This document shows positions 25,546 to 33,394 of a stretch of DNA of 49,314 bases, one piece after another. Where the stretch lies: positions 1-49,314 of the forward strand of contig JBJHDH010000025.1 in the NCBI GenBank assembly GCA_050486445.1, in the 5' to 3' direction. The notes beneath the pieces are model-generated. The model ran no database searches. It saw only the letters and a list, made by a program, of their open reading frames with translations, and was not told where the DNA came from. A program made the translations under genes and the position numbers. This DNA is from Euryhalocaulis sp050486445. Its GTDB lineage: Bacteria; Pseudomonadota; Alphaproteobacteria; Caulobacterales; Maricaulaceae. Each line of letters opens with the position of its first letter. The first letter of the stretch is position 1.

Positions 25546-26468
25546 CCGCCTCGGCGGAGGGCGCGGTCGAATCCTTTCTTGAGATGATGGCTGCCGAACG
25601 CGGCGCTAGCGACAATACGCTGGCCGCCTATCGGCGCGATCTGGATGATCTGCGCCAGCGCCTCGGCGCCGCGGGAATGATGGACGCCGGGCCGGACGAT
25701 CTGGCGGCGGCGCAGGCGCAATGGGCGCGTGAGGGGCTCTCCGCCGCCACGGCGGCCCGCCGCCTGTCGTCGGCGCGCCAGTTTTACCGTTTCCTGATGC
25801 AGGAGCGGATGCGCCCCGATGACCCTACAACACAGATGGATTCGCCCCGGCGCGGCCGGCCGCTGCCAAAAACGCTGAGTGAAGAGGAGGCGGAGGCGCT
25901 GATCGAGGCCGCCGCCAGGCTGCCCGGCGCACATGGCGCGCGCGCGGCCTGTCTGCTGGAAATCCTCTACGCCGCCGGATTGCGGGTCAGCGAACTGGTG
26001 TCGCTGCCGCTTGCCGCCGCCCGGGCGAGAGAGAATGTGCTGCTGGTGCGTGGCAAGGGCGGCAAAGAGCGTCTGGCGCCGCTGACCCGCGCCGCGCTCG
26101 CCGCGACCGAAACATATCTGGAGGTGCGTGAAAGATTCCTGCCGCCGTGCGGATCATCCTCGCGGGCGCGGGCGGAGCGTTTCCTGTTTCCCTCGAACGG
26201 CGCGCTTGGCCATCTGACGCGCGAGCGGTTCGCGCAGATTCTGAAGACGGTCGCGGCGGAGGCGGGGCTCGACCCCGCGCATGTCTCGCCGCATGTGTTG
26301 CGCCACGCCTTCGCCACGCATCTACTGGCGCGCGGGGCGGATTTGCGCAGTCTGCAAACCCTGCTCGGCCATGCCGACATTTCGACGACGCAAATTTACA
26401 CGCATGTGCAGGCCGAGCGGTTGCGGCGTCTGGTCGAAGACACGCATCCCCTCGCCCAGGATTCCTGA
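25542..26468 (+). CDS. xerD: Tyrosine site-specific recombinase XerD
   Basis: 308 residues. The N-terminal SAM-like DNA-binding domain is followed by the catalytic domain with all residues: Arg in AAGLRVSELVSL, Lys in RGKGGKERL, HVLRH, His in LLGHADIS and Tyr in TTQIYTHV. With XerC it resolves chromosome dimers at dif during division. Divergence from aroK is the usual alphaproteobacterial context, supporting XerD rather than a phage integrase. No dif-like site was recognised nearby. Confidence 0.96.
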   Translation: MTASAEGAVESFLEMMAAERGASDNTLAAYRRDLDDLRQRLGAAGMMDAGPDDLAAAQAQWAREGLSAATAARRLSSARQFYRFLMQERMRPDDPTTQMDSPRRGRPLPKTLSEEEAEALIEAAARLPGAHGARAACLLEILYAAGLRVSELVSLPLAAARARENVLLVRGKGGKERLAPLTRAALAATETYLEVRERFLPPCGSSSRARAERFLFPSNGALGHLTRERFAQILKTVAAEAGLDPAHVSPHVLRHAFATHLLARGADLRSLQTLLGHADISTTQIYTHVQAERLRRLVEDTHPLAQDS

Positions 26469-26475
26469 ACCGGAT

Positions 26476-26664
26476 TTATCTGTTGGAACCCGCGCTGCCG
26501 CGGGGATGATTGGATGTGGCGGAGCTGGGCATGTCCGGCGAGTCCAGCACGCGGTCATCCAGCCGTGCATTCTCGTCGATCATGGCGCAGGCGGACAGGG
26601 CGAACGCGCCCAGCATCAGCCAGGCAATCGTGGCGGTGCGGATCGTGGCTGCGCGAAGGGTCAT
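26476..26664 (-). CDS. Small lipoprotein of unknown function
   Basis: 62 residues from ATG 26664, preceded by GGAGA. A positively charged start and hydrophobic run end in lipobox ALSACAMIDEN; the mature part is about 40 polar residues. It converges on xerD with a seven-base gap. Nothing identifies its role. Confidence 0.7.
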   Translation of the reverse strand: MTLRAATIRTATIAWLMLGAFALSACAMIDENARLDDRVLDSPDMPSSATSNHPRGSAGSNR

Positions 26665-26743
26665 TACAAAGCTCTCCCGGCTCGGGGCCCAATGTCGCAT
26701 GAAACCGGCGGCCGCGACAATTCGCTGAGACTATATGTCAGCG

Positions 26744-28537
26744 TCAGGCCGCCTGGATGTCCCGGGATCCTGTTGCCTCGATGCGTGCGGCCAGCAGCGC
26801 GGCGGCCTCGGCCATCGCCTCGCCCCAGCGGTTCCAGCCGGACGGGCAGATCATCCGCACGCTGGGATAGAAGGGCAGGCGGCCTTCCACGCCCAGAGAT
26901 GTCCAATGGTTGCGATAGCCCAGCATCCAGGTCTCGCCGCCCGCGGCGGCGGTCAGGTTGGTGGAGGCCGTGGCTGGTCCGATGGACACATCCAGGGCCG
27001 CGCCCAGCGCCGCCACCCCGTCCAGATCGTTTCTGACATTCAGGCCGGGGATTTCGTGGATGGTTATGCCAAGCTCGCGCGTCGCCTGCGCCAGTTCCGC
27101 CGTCACCTCGCCATATTGTAAATTCACGAACACCGCGCCCGGCGTTTTTAGCACCGGCGCCCATTGTGCGAAGGGTGAGAAGTATTTGGCGCGCGACGCG
27201 GTCATCAACATCGACTTCCAGATCACGCCCACTTTGAGCCCCGGTCCCAGCGCCTCCAGATGGCCGCGCATCTTCGCGACGCGCTCCGGATCGGCGGGCA
27301 GGAAAGCCGGCGTATCGGGAAAATCCGCGACGCTGCGGCGAAACACGCAGACCGCATCGGCCATCGGCGCCCACAGATCGCAGCCGCCCGCTCCGTCGAT
27401 CCAGGGCGCCGTGCGAAACTTGCGCGCCTCCGCCTCAAAGGTGTGGTGCGGCCCGACGATGGCTTGCGGGAAGGCGCGTGCGATCAACGGGACCAGCCGG
27501 TCGGTGCAGGCGATCAACAGCTTGCCGTCCTCGCCGATGGCGCGCAGAAGGTCGGCGCCGGCGTTCATAAACAACACCTCGTCGCCCAACCCCTGTTCAC
27601 CGGCCAGCAGCACGCGCTTGCCTTTCAGCGCAGCGGGATCGCGGTTCCAGCGTGGCGCCGGAATGGCGAATACCGTGGCGCCGGAATAGGCCGGCTGGGT
27701 GCGGATGTCGTATTCGTCCCAGCCTTCCGTCAGTCTCCCGCAGGCCAGCAGGCTGAAGGCCCGGCCATGGCGCATCTGTGCTTTGTCGTCCGGGGCGAGT
27801 GTTTTGTCGGAAAGGGCGCGGTCATAGGCATCGACCGCGCCTGCGGAGTTGCCCTGAAGGTCCAGCGCAAACCCCAGATTGTGCCAGGCGCGCGCAAGGT
27901 CCGGCTGGATTGCCAGCGCCTCACGATAAAACGTCTCGGCCTGGAAGGGGTCGCCGGCTTCCAGCAACACCGTGCCCAGCGTATTCCAGAGCGAAGGGTT
28001 GCGCTGGTCTGCAAAAATCGCCTGCCGGACAATCTCGATGGCGTCGTCGAATCGCCCCTGATCCCGCAACACGCCAGTCAGATTGATGATAGCGTCCTGA
28101 CGGCCAGGTTCTTTCTGCAAGCTGATGCGGAAGAAGCGTTCGGCCGCTTCCAGCATATCCAGCTTCCAGGCGGCCAGACCCAGATTCTGATAGATTTCGG
28201 CGTCTTCCGGGTTCAGGCGCCAGGCCCGCTCGTAATGTTCCAGTGCACGGCTGACCTGGCCTGTCTTGTCATAAAGCAGGCCTGCGAGATGCTGCGCCTG
28301 TGCGAAATTTTCGTCCAGCGCCAGCGCCTTCAGCGCCAGCGCCAGCGCCTGTTTCGTATCCTCGTCGGCCAGTTTCAGGGCACGCCGCAATTGTGCGACC
28401 TGTTTGCGCTGCGCGCCGGCCGTGGCGGCGTCGTCCAGAAGGGGGAGCCGCCGGGTCTCGGCGGCTTCCCGCAGGGCGCGGCCTTCGGGCTGCTGGCCGG
28501 TCTGAGTCGGGGCGGCGGGGCGGGTGGAGTCGCTCAT
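26744..28537 (-). CDS. FlbA-like TPR protein with glycosyltransferase-like C-terminal domain
   Basis: 597 residues. The N-terminal half has about six TPR units (ALALDENFAQAQHLAGLLYD, HYERAWRLNPEDAEIYQNLG, REALAIQPDLARAWHNLG). The C-terminal half has GEQGLGDEVLFMNAG and SIGPATASTNLTAAAG, typical of TPR-linked GT9/GT41-like folds. It sits beside flbT-flaF-flagellin genes, as FlbA does in Caulobacter, where that locus affects flagellin modification and filament assembly. A role in flagellin glycosylation is inferred. Its start faces flbT across a CtrA box (28562-28577), which probably controls both. Confidence 0.8.
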   Translation of the reverse strand: MSDSTRPAAPTQTGQQPEGRALREAAETRRLPLLDDAATAGAQRKQVAQLRRALKLADEDTKQALALALKALALDENFAQAQHLAGLLYDKTGQVSRALEHYERAWRLNPEDAEIYQNLGLAAWKLDMLEAAERFFRISLQKEPGRQDAIINLTGVLRDQGRFDDAIEIVRQAIFADQRNPSLWNTLGTVLLEAGDPFQAETFYREALAIQPDLARAWHNLGFALDLQGNSAGAVDAYDRALSDKTLAPDDKAQMRHGRAFSLLACGRLTEGWDEYDIRTQPAYSGATVFAIPAPRWNRDPAALKGKRVLLAGEQGLGDEVLFMNAGADLLRAIGEDGKLLIACTDRLVPLIARAFPQAIVGPHHTFEAEARKFRTAPWIDGAGGCDLWAPMADAVCVFRRSVADFPDTPAFLPADPERVAKMRGHLEALGPGLKVGVIWKSMLMTASRAKYFSPFAQWAPVLKTPGAVFVNLQYGEVTAELAQATRELGITIHEIPGLNVRNDLDGVAALGAALDVSIGPATASTNLTAAAGGETWMLGYRNHWTSLGVEGRLPFYPSVRMICPSGWNRWGEAMAEAAALLAARIEATGSRDIQAA

Positions 28538-28561
28538 GCCAAAAACCTGGCGGCGCCGCGG

Positions 28562-28577
28562 TTAAGACCGGTTTAAC
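28562..28577 (+). promoter_or_regulatory. Predicted CtrA-binding site (full box)
   Basis: TTAA-GACCGGT-TTAAC matches the CtrA consensus TTAA-N7-TTAAC exactly and is itself a dyad (GGTTAA/TTAACC). It lies between the divergent FlbA-like gene and flbT, 98 bases upstream of the flbT start. CtrA control of flagellar genes is well established in Caulobacter-like bacteria. Confidence 0.75.
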
Positions 28578-28675
28578 CATGACGCGCGCGTTTGCTTAGG
28601 GCTTCCTTCACCCTCCGCATTTACCGTTCCATCTGCGGCGCGACAGACGAAAGCCGCAGCGGACAGGATCCCGAT

Positions 28676-29065
28676 ATGCCGCTCAAATTGTCGCTGAAGC
28701 CCGGCGAGAAGCTGGTCATCAATGGCGCGGTCGTTGAAAACGGCGACCGTCGCGCCACACTGGTGCTCCAGAACAAGGCGTCGGTGCTGCGCGAAAAAGA
28801 CATCATGCAACAGGCCGAGGCCACTACCCCGGTCAAACGTATCTATTTCCCGGTCATGATGATGTATCTGGAACAGGGTGCGAGTGACGAAGTCTATAAT
28901 GAATTCGTGCTGCGCATGACCGAGTTCATGAATGCGATCCAGAATCCGGAAGCTCTGGCCGAATGCATCGCGCTGAGTCGCGATGTTATGGAGGGCGAGT
29001 ATTACAAAGCGCTGATGCGCTGCCGTAAACTTATGGCGTATGAGGAAAAACTGCTCGCCACCTAG
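28676..29065 (+). CDS. flbT: Flagellar biosynthesis repressor FlbT
   Basis: 129 residues from ATG 28676 (ACAGGA upstream). LKLSLKPGEKLVINGAVVEN at the start and MQQAEATTPVKRIYFPVMMMYL are hallmark FlbT sequence. FlbT binds the 5' leader of flagellin mRNA and promotes its decay until hook assembly is complete. It is followed by flaF (50-base gap), its functional opposite, and the flagellin run. Confidence 0.96.
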   Translation: MPLKLSLKPGEKLVINGAVVENGDRRATLVLQNKASVLREKDIMQQAEATTPVKRIYFPVMMMYLEQGASDEVYNEFVLRMTEFMNAIQNPEALAECIALSRDVMEGEYYKALMRCRKLMAYEEKLLAT

Positions 29066-29115
29066 GGACTGGATAGCGGATTAAACAAGAACCTTGGGAA
29101 AGGTCGGGGGAATCC

Positions 29116-29505
29116 ATGTCGTTTCACGCCTACCAGACGACCGCGGCGCAGGCGGAATCGCCCCGCGAGACTGAGTATCGCCTGTTTGGCCAGGTCACGC
29201 GTAGCCTGATGGCGGTGGCAGACAGTGACGCCGATCTCTCCAGCCGCGCCGCGGCGCTTGCCTGGAACCGTCAGATTTGGAGTGCGATGGCCAGCGACTG
29301 CGCCGATGAACGCAACGGCCTGCCCGACGCCCTGCGCGCCGGCATCATCTCGCTGGCGTTGTTTGTGCGCCGCTACTCCTCGGAGGTGCTGCGCGACGGA
29401 GCGGAGATGGAGCCTCTCATCGACATCAACCGCACCATTATGCAGGGGCTGCAAGCGCGGCCGGGGGCGGTTTCCGCCGATCCGCAGGCCGCTCCGGCGG
29501 CCTGA
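29116..29505 (+). CDS. flaF: Flagellar biosynthesis regulator FlaF
   Basis: 129 residues from ATG 29116, after GGGGGAA. The sequence YQTTAAQAESPRETEYRLFG and LFVRRYSSEVLRDGAEMEPL is typical FlaF; helices dominate. FlaF is needed for flagellin translation and secretion and binds flagellin in Caulobacter. The pair flbT-flaF acts on the flagellins encoded immediately downstream. Confidence 0.95.
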   Translation: MSFHAYQTTAAQAESPRETEYRLFGQVTRSLMAVADSDADLSSRAAALAWNRQIWSAMASDCADERNGLPDALRAGIISLALFVRRYSSEVLRDGAEMEPLIDINRTIMQGLQARPGAVSADPQAAPAA

Positions 29506-29532
29506 TCCACGCTTTTGAACGCGGTTCGCGCA

Positions 29533-29547
29533 CGGCAAAATCCGCCG
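29533..29547 (+). promoter_or_regulatory. ftr-like activator site upstream of flagellin 1
   Basis: CGGCAAAATCCGCCG, an imperfect palindrome, lies 102 bases upstream of the sigma54 -24 element of flagellin 1. It resembles the ftr sites bound by FlbD in Caulobacter, and near-identical sequences precede the other two flagellins. Confidence 0.6.
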
Positions 29548-29648
29548 CCGGGGCAGGTTCTGCCGCCCTGAATGCACGCCCGGCGCCGGCGGGCGTCACA
29601 AGCGCGAAATAAATCAAGACGTTGTCTTTCCGTCTTCCGGATCCGGTC

Positions 29649-29663
29649 TGGCACGGGTGTTGC
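29649..29663 (+). promoter_or_regulatory. Sigma54 promoter of flagellin 1
   Basis: TGGCAC-GGGTG-TTGC has the exact -24/-12 spacing of sigma54 promoters and lies 77 bases ahead of the flagellin start. The preceding ftr-like site supports activation by an FlbD-type regulator. Confidence 0.85.
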
Positions 29664-29739
29664 GCCGTGCGGAGCGGGGCAAAACGCCCTTCCGCGGAAA
29701 ACCCGCGGGAAAACCCGACCAGAATGGAAGGACCCTGAG

Positions 29740-30573
29740 ATGGCGATCAACAACTCCATCAACACCAATCAGGGCGCAATGATCGCCCTGCATAATTTGA
29801 CGAAGACGAACCAGGAACTGTCCGTGGCGCAAACCCGGATCAATACCGGCCTCTCCGTGGCCTCAGCCAAGGACAATGGCGGCATTTACGCCATCGCCCA
29901 GAGGATGAGGGCCGAGGTGAGGGCCTATGATGTGGTCCAGCAATCGCTCGACCGCGGCATTGCGACCGTGGACATTGCGCTTGCCGCGGGCGAGGCGATC
30001 TCGGACATCCTGATTCAGATGAAGGAAAAGGCGCTGGCCGCCTCCGACGCGTCGCTGGATACGTCCAGCAGGCAGGCGCTGAACGAGGACTTCAAGGCGC
30101 TGCGCGACCAGATCGGCACGATTGTGGCAAACGCCGAATTCAACGGCCTCAACCTGATCGACGGTTCGGTAGCGTCCTTCACCGCTCTGGCGAACGCCGA
30201 CGCATCGAACACGATTGTCATGTCCAGCGAGAATATGTCGCTGGGCGGCGGGATCGTGACGGTGACGGCCGCCGCTTCGTTCTTGACGGTGACCGAGGCG
30301 GCCACGCTGGCGTCGGACATCAATGTGTCCCTGGACAATGTGGGTCAGTCGCTTGCGCGGCTGGGCACGCGGGCCAAGGCGCTGGAGGTTCACGCTACGT
30401 TTGTCACCAAGCTGTCGGATACGTTGGAAGTTGGTATCGGCAATCTGGTGGACGCCGATCTGGCGAGAGAGAGTGCGCGGCTTCAGGCGCTGCAAGTCAA
30501 ACAGCAGCTCGGGATCCAGGCGCTTTCCATCGCCAACGCGGCTCCGCAGAACATTATCAGCTTCTTCCGCTAG
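29740..30573 (+). CDS. Flagellin 1
   Basis: 277 residues from ATG 29740, after GGAAGGA. Short flagellin made only of the conserved D0/D1 ends and a small middle: SINTNQGAMIALHNL at the start, SVAQTRINTGLSVASAKDNG, and at the end ESARLQALQVKQQLGIQAL then a terminal Phe-Arg. The variable central part (about 140-200) is small and lacks surface domains. Expression depends on sigma54, and FlbT/FlaF encoded upstream likely act on its message. It is closely related to flagellin 2. Confidence 0.97.
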   Translation: MAINNSINTNQGAMIALHNLTKTNQELSVAQTRINTGLSVASAKDNGGIYAIAQRMRAEVRAYDVVQQSLDRGIATVDIALAAGEAISDILIQMKEKALAASDASLDTSSRQALNEDFKALRDQIGTIVANAEFNGLNLIDGSVASFTALANADASNTIVMSSENMSLGGGIVTVTAAASFLTVTEAATLASDINVSLDNVGQSLARLGTRAKALEVHATFVTKLSDTLEVGIGNLVDADLARESARLQALQVKQQLGIQALSIANAAPQNIISFFR

Positions 30574-30593
30574 GGCGGCCTGTCTTCTTTTCT

Positions 30594-30632
30594 GGCCGGG
30601 GCCGCTGTCACGCGGCTCCGGCCGTTTTCTTT
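30594..30632 (+). terminator. Intrinsic terminator after flagellin 1
   Basis: GGCCGGGGCCGC pairs with GCGGCTCCGGCC (one G-U) around a six-base loop, followed by GTTTTCTTTT. It ends the flagellin 1 transcript 20 bases after the stop codon. The remaining part of the 322-base gap to flagellin 2 holds an ftr-like site and a sigma54 promoter. Confidence 0.85.
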
Positions 30633-30685
30633 TCGGCTGGCCGGCGCGGCGGCGGGAAAAATCTGCCTGCCCGGCAATTTTCATC

Positions 30686-30700
30686 CGGCAAAATTTGCCG
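30686..30700 (+). promoter_or_regulatory. ftr-like activator site upstream of flagellin 2
   Basis: CGGCAAAATTTGCCG is a perfect 15-base palindrome, 107 bases upstream of the sigma54 -24 element. A second half-like copy (CCGGCAATTTT) precedes it at 30671-30681. It is the best-formed of the three ftr-like sites. Confidence 0.7.
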
Positions 30701-30806
30701 CCTGAGGCTCTGGCGCTGTCCTCGCGGCGCTTTCGCCGCGCTGTGATTTGAAGCGGACGCAGGGCTTTTGCGCCCTTGGTTAATCGTTTCTTTCCAGCAA
30801 TTTCAA

Positions 30807-30821
30807 CGGCATGGGCCTTGC
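30807..30821 (+). promoter_or_regulatory. Sigma54 promoter of flagellin 2
   Basis: CGGCAT-GGGCC-TTGC has correct -24/-12 spacing with two departures from TGGCAC, so it may be weaker than those of flagellins 1 and 3. It lies 75 bases before the start codon. Confidence 0.7.
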
Positions 30822-30895
30822 AACATGCCGCCCGGGCAAAAGCCTGCCCGTGCAAAACGCGCGGGATCGTCAGAACCGACGAAAAGGAGCAAGAA

Positions 30896-31726
30896 ATGTT
30901 CTCGGTTAACACCAATCAGGGGGCGATGATCGCCCTGCAGAACCTGGGCAAGACGAATCAAGGTCTCTCCCAGGCTCAGACCCGCATCAACACGGGTCTC
31001 GCCGTCGCGTCCGCCAAGGACAATGGCGGTATCTTCGCCATCGCCCAAAAAATGCGCGCCGACGTTTCGGCCTATGGCGTCGTCCAGCAGTCGCTGGATC
31101 GCGGCATTGCGACCGTCGATGTGGCCTTGGCCGCGGGCGAAGCCATTTCCGATCTGCTGATTCAGATGAAGGAAAAGGCTCTGGCCGCCAGCGATACGTC
31201 GCTGGATACGCAGAGCCGCGCCGCTCTGAACGAAGACTTCGTGGCCCTGCGCAATCAGATCACCACGATCGTTAATAACGCCGAGTTCAACGGCGCCAAT
31301 ATGTTGACCAGTGGCGGGACGAACGTGGTCGCTCTGGCCAACGCCAAGGGCACCAATACGATCACGGTGAACGCCGAACTCATGGCCCTGGGCGCGACGG
31401 GCAGCGTCATCACGCTGGGCGCCGCGGCGACCATTACCTCGGTGGCTCTGGCCACTGCGGCGGTGACGGCGATCGACACGTCGCTGAATAACGTGGGTCA
31501 GGCGCTGGCGCGTCTGGGCACGGGCGCGAAGGCGCTGGAGGTCCACTCCACCTTCGTCACCAAGCTGTCCGACACGCTGGAAGTCGGCATCGGCAACCTG
31601 GTGGACGCCGATCTGGCGCGGGAAAGCGCCAGGCTGCAATCGTTGCAGGTCAAGCAGCAACTGGGCATCCAGGCGCTGGCTATCGCCAACGCCGCGCCGG
31701 GCGTGCTGCTCGGACTCTTCCGCTAA
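30896..31726 (+). CDS. Flagellin 2
   Basis: 276 residues from ATG 30896, after AAGGAG. It shares almost all of its N- and C-terminal domains with flagellin 1 (TNQGAMIAL, AQTRINTGL, ESARLQSLQVKQQLG), but the small central region around residues 135-190 is different. Filament subunit exported by the flagellar type III system. Confidence 0.97.
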   Translation: MFSVNTNQGAMIALQNLGKTNQGLSQAQTRINTGLAVASAKDNGGIFAIAQKMRADVSAYGVVQQSLDRGIATVDVALAAGEAISDLLIQMKEKALAASDTSLDTQSRAALNEDFVALRNQITTIVNNAEFNGANMLTSGGTNVVALANAKGTNTITVNAELMALGATGSVITLGAAATITSVALATAAVTAIDTSLNNVGQALARLGTGAKALEVHSTFVTKLSDTLEVGIGNLVDADLARESARLQSLQVKQQLGIQALAIANAAPGVLLGLFR

Positions 31727-31741
31727 GGCGGGAAGAAGGGA

Positions 31742-31773
31742 CGGCGGGGGTCATCGGGGTCCGGCCCCCGCCG
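31742..31773 (+). terminator. Stem-loop after flagellin 2
   Basis: CGGCGGGGG pairs exactly with CCCCCGCCG across a 14-base loop, 15 bases after the stop. No T-run follows, so it may stabilise the message or attenuate readthrough into flaG rather than stop transcription fully. Confidence 0.5.
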
Positions 31774-31840
31774 GACCGTCCTTGATTGTAGAGGGCCTCG
31801 TTTTGAGAGGAGCCGGCGCCGCAAACGCCGGCATGAGGCT

Positions 31841-32161
31841 ATGAGCGCCACGATCGGGGCCGCACCACCATTCCCGGTTCTGCCGATGGATAGTGACCGC
31901 AAGCGGGCCGATACGACCCAGGGCAATGACCGCAGAGTCGCGCGTTCCCGCGCGGCCGCGGGACTTGGCGGCGCGGTGAAACAGTCCGCCGAAAAAGGCC
32001 AGCTTTTTATCGAGCGTGACAAGACGACCGGAGAGTTCGTCTATCGTATCATCGATCGGGAAACGGGTGAGCTGATCCGGCAATGGCCGCGCGAGGAAGT
32101 GCTGCGTATGCGCGAGGCGCTGGAGGCCGTGCGCGGCGCGCTGCTCGACCGGCGCGTCTAG
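31841..32161 (+). CDS. flaG: FlaG-like flagellar protein
   Basis: 106 residues. After a variable charged N-terminus, residues about 55-100 match the FlaG core (FIERDKTTGEFVYRIIDRETGELIRQWPREEVLRM). FlaG proteins influence filament length, and the gene lies between flagellins 2 and 3. The start at 31841 has GAGG-like sequence just ahead; ATG 31886 is an alternative. Confidence 0.88.
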   Translation: MSATIGAAPPFPVLPMDSDRKRADTTQGNDRRVARSRAAAGLGGAVKQSAEKGQLFIERDKTTGEFVYRIIDRETGELIRQWPREEVLRMREALEAVRGALLDRRV

Positions 32162-32180
32162 GCTGTTTCTGCCTACAGGG

Positions 32181-32195
32181 CGGCCAAATCCGCCG
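32181..32195 (+). promoter_or_regulatory. ftr-like activator site upstream of flagellin 3
   Basis: CGGCCAAATCCGCCG differs from the flagellin 1 copy at one position (A to C). It lies 75 bases before the sigma54 -24 element. Confidence 0.55.
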
Positions 32196-32269
32196 GGCGG
32201 CCCAGCCCCGCAGTTTTCCTGAGAAACACAAGCTATTGTTTTTTATCTGAAAAGTCAGCGCCCTCCTGA

Positions 32270-32284
32270 TGGCACGGGCGTTGC
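32270..32284 (+). promoter_or_regulatory. Sigma54 promoter of flagellin 3
   Basis: TGGCAC-GGGCG-TTGC is an exact -24/-12 match, 43 bases upstream of the flagellin 3 start. It differs from the flagellin 1 promoter only at one spacer base. Confidence 0.85.
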
Positions 32285-32326
32285 TCCCTTATGCGCGAAC
32301 ATGCTTTCCGTAAGGAGACCCGCGCC

Positions 32327-33160
32327 ATGGTGATGAGTGTTCACACCAACAAGTCGGCGATGATCGCGCTGCATAATCTGAACAGGACCGGCACAGAGCT
32401 GGAAACCGCTCAGAACCGCATCAATACCGGCCTCAAGATCGTCGGGGCGAAGGACAACGCCGCCGTCTATGCCGTCGCCCAGAACATGCGCGCCGATACC
32501 GGCGCCCTGGGCGCTGTCGGCACCAGCCTGGACCGGGCGATCTCCATCGCCGACGTGGCCCTGGCCGCGGGCGAGTCGATTTCCGATCTGCTCGTGCAGA
32601 TGCGGGAAAAGGCGACCGCCGCCCTCGACCCGTCGATCGATACCTTCACCCGCAACGCCTACGACGCCGACTTCAAGGCGCTGCGCGACCAGCTTGAAGT
32701 GATCCTGAAAAACGCGGAGTTCGACGGCGCCAATATTCTGAGCGGAACCATCACGCCGGGCATCGAGTTCCTGGCCGATGCGGCCGCCAGCCGCACGCTG
32801 ACTCTCAAGGCGCAGAACCTGTCGCTTTCGGGCGCCAACGTCACCCTGACCACGACCGGCGACCTGCTCAGCATCAGTAATGCCGGCGCCACGCTGAGCC
32901 AGATTCAGGCCAGTCTGGACAATGTGAACCAGGCATTGGCCAATCTTGGTTCCGACATGAAGAAGCTGGAAGCGCACAACAAGTTCGTTTCCCGGCTTCA
33001 GGATGCGCTGAAAGTCGGCATCGGCAATCTGGTGGACGCCGATCTCGCCGTCGAAAGCGCACGGCTTCAGGCGCTTCAGGTCAAGCAGCAACTGGGCGTA
33101 CAGGCGCTTTCCATCGCCAACAGCCAGCCGCAGATCATTCTCAACCTGTTCCGCGGCTAG
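32327..33160 (+). CDS. Flagellin 3 (divergent paralogue)
   Basis: 277 residues. AAGGAG is nine bases ahead of ATG 32327; the alternative ATG 32333 is less well placed. The flagellin ends are clear (SVHTNKSAMIALHNL, ETAQNRINTGL, ESARLQALQVKQQLGVQAL), but it differs from flagellins 1 and 2 along its length, for example KIVGAKDNAAVYAVAQ and SLDNVNQALANLGSDMKKLE. Multiple flagellins in Caulobacter occupy different filament zones; this one could be the minor or hook-proximal type. Confidence 0.96.
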   Translation: MVMSVHTNKSAMIALHNLNRTGTELETAQNRINTGLKIVGAKDNAAVYAVAQNMRADTGALGAVGTSLDRAISIADVALAAGESISDLLVQMREKATAALDPSIDTFTRNAYDADFKALRDQLEVILKNAEFDGANILSGTITPGIEFLADAAASRTLTLKAQNLSLSGANVTLTTTGDLLSISNAGATLSQIQASLDNVNQALANLGSDMKKLEAHNKFVSRLQDALKVGIGNLVDADLAVESARLQALQVKQQLGVQALSIANSQPQIILNLFRG

Positions 33161-33190
33161 GCGTATAGACGTATCCCCGACCCCGGCGAA

Positions 33191-33220
33191 AAGGCCGCCC
33201 GCATTGCGGGCGGCCTTTAT
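33191..33220 (+). terminator. Intrinsic terminator after flagellin 3
   Basis: AAGGCCGCCCGC and GCGGGCGGCCTT form a perfect 12-base stem with loop ATT, followed by TTAT. It closes the flagellin block before the murA cluster. Confidence 0.9.
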
Positions 33221-33237
33221 CGCTTCTAGGTTCGGGT

Positions 33238-33363
33238 ATGGTGAAAAAGTCCGAACAGACGGATCGTGAAAAGCGCCTGGCCGAGGCGCTGCGCCGCAAT
33301 CTGCGCCGGCGCAAGGCGGCCGGCGCTTCGCCGCCCTTGCCGCCTCCGCCTCCGCCACGTTAA
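33238..33363 (+). CDS. Small basic, proline-tailed protein (41 aa), hypothetical
   Basis: ATG 33238 to TAA 33363. The sequence is a charged helix (EKRLAEALRRNLRRRKAAG) ending in a poly-Pro tail. Short proteins of this form (an EKR-A-ALR-NL-RRKAQ helix) precede murA in many alphaproteobacteria. The next gene starts 31 bases later. Role unknown. Confidence 0.7.
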   Translation: MVKKSEQTDREKRLAEALRRNLRRRKAAGASPPLPPPPPPR

Positions 33364-33394
33364 CTCAACCTGTTACGGATGGTCGGGCGCACGC

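Noticed and set aside
25542..26468. xerD as a phage or island integrase
   Set aside because: Gene context (divergent from aroK-aroB) and size fit the housekeeping XerD; no attachment site, phage gene or tRNA adjoins it.
29506..33220. CRISPR-like reading of the repeated CGGCAAA elements
   Set aside because: Only three copies, about 1-1.5 kb apart, each tied to a flagellin promoter; no arrays or cas genes.
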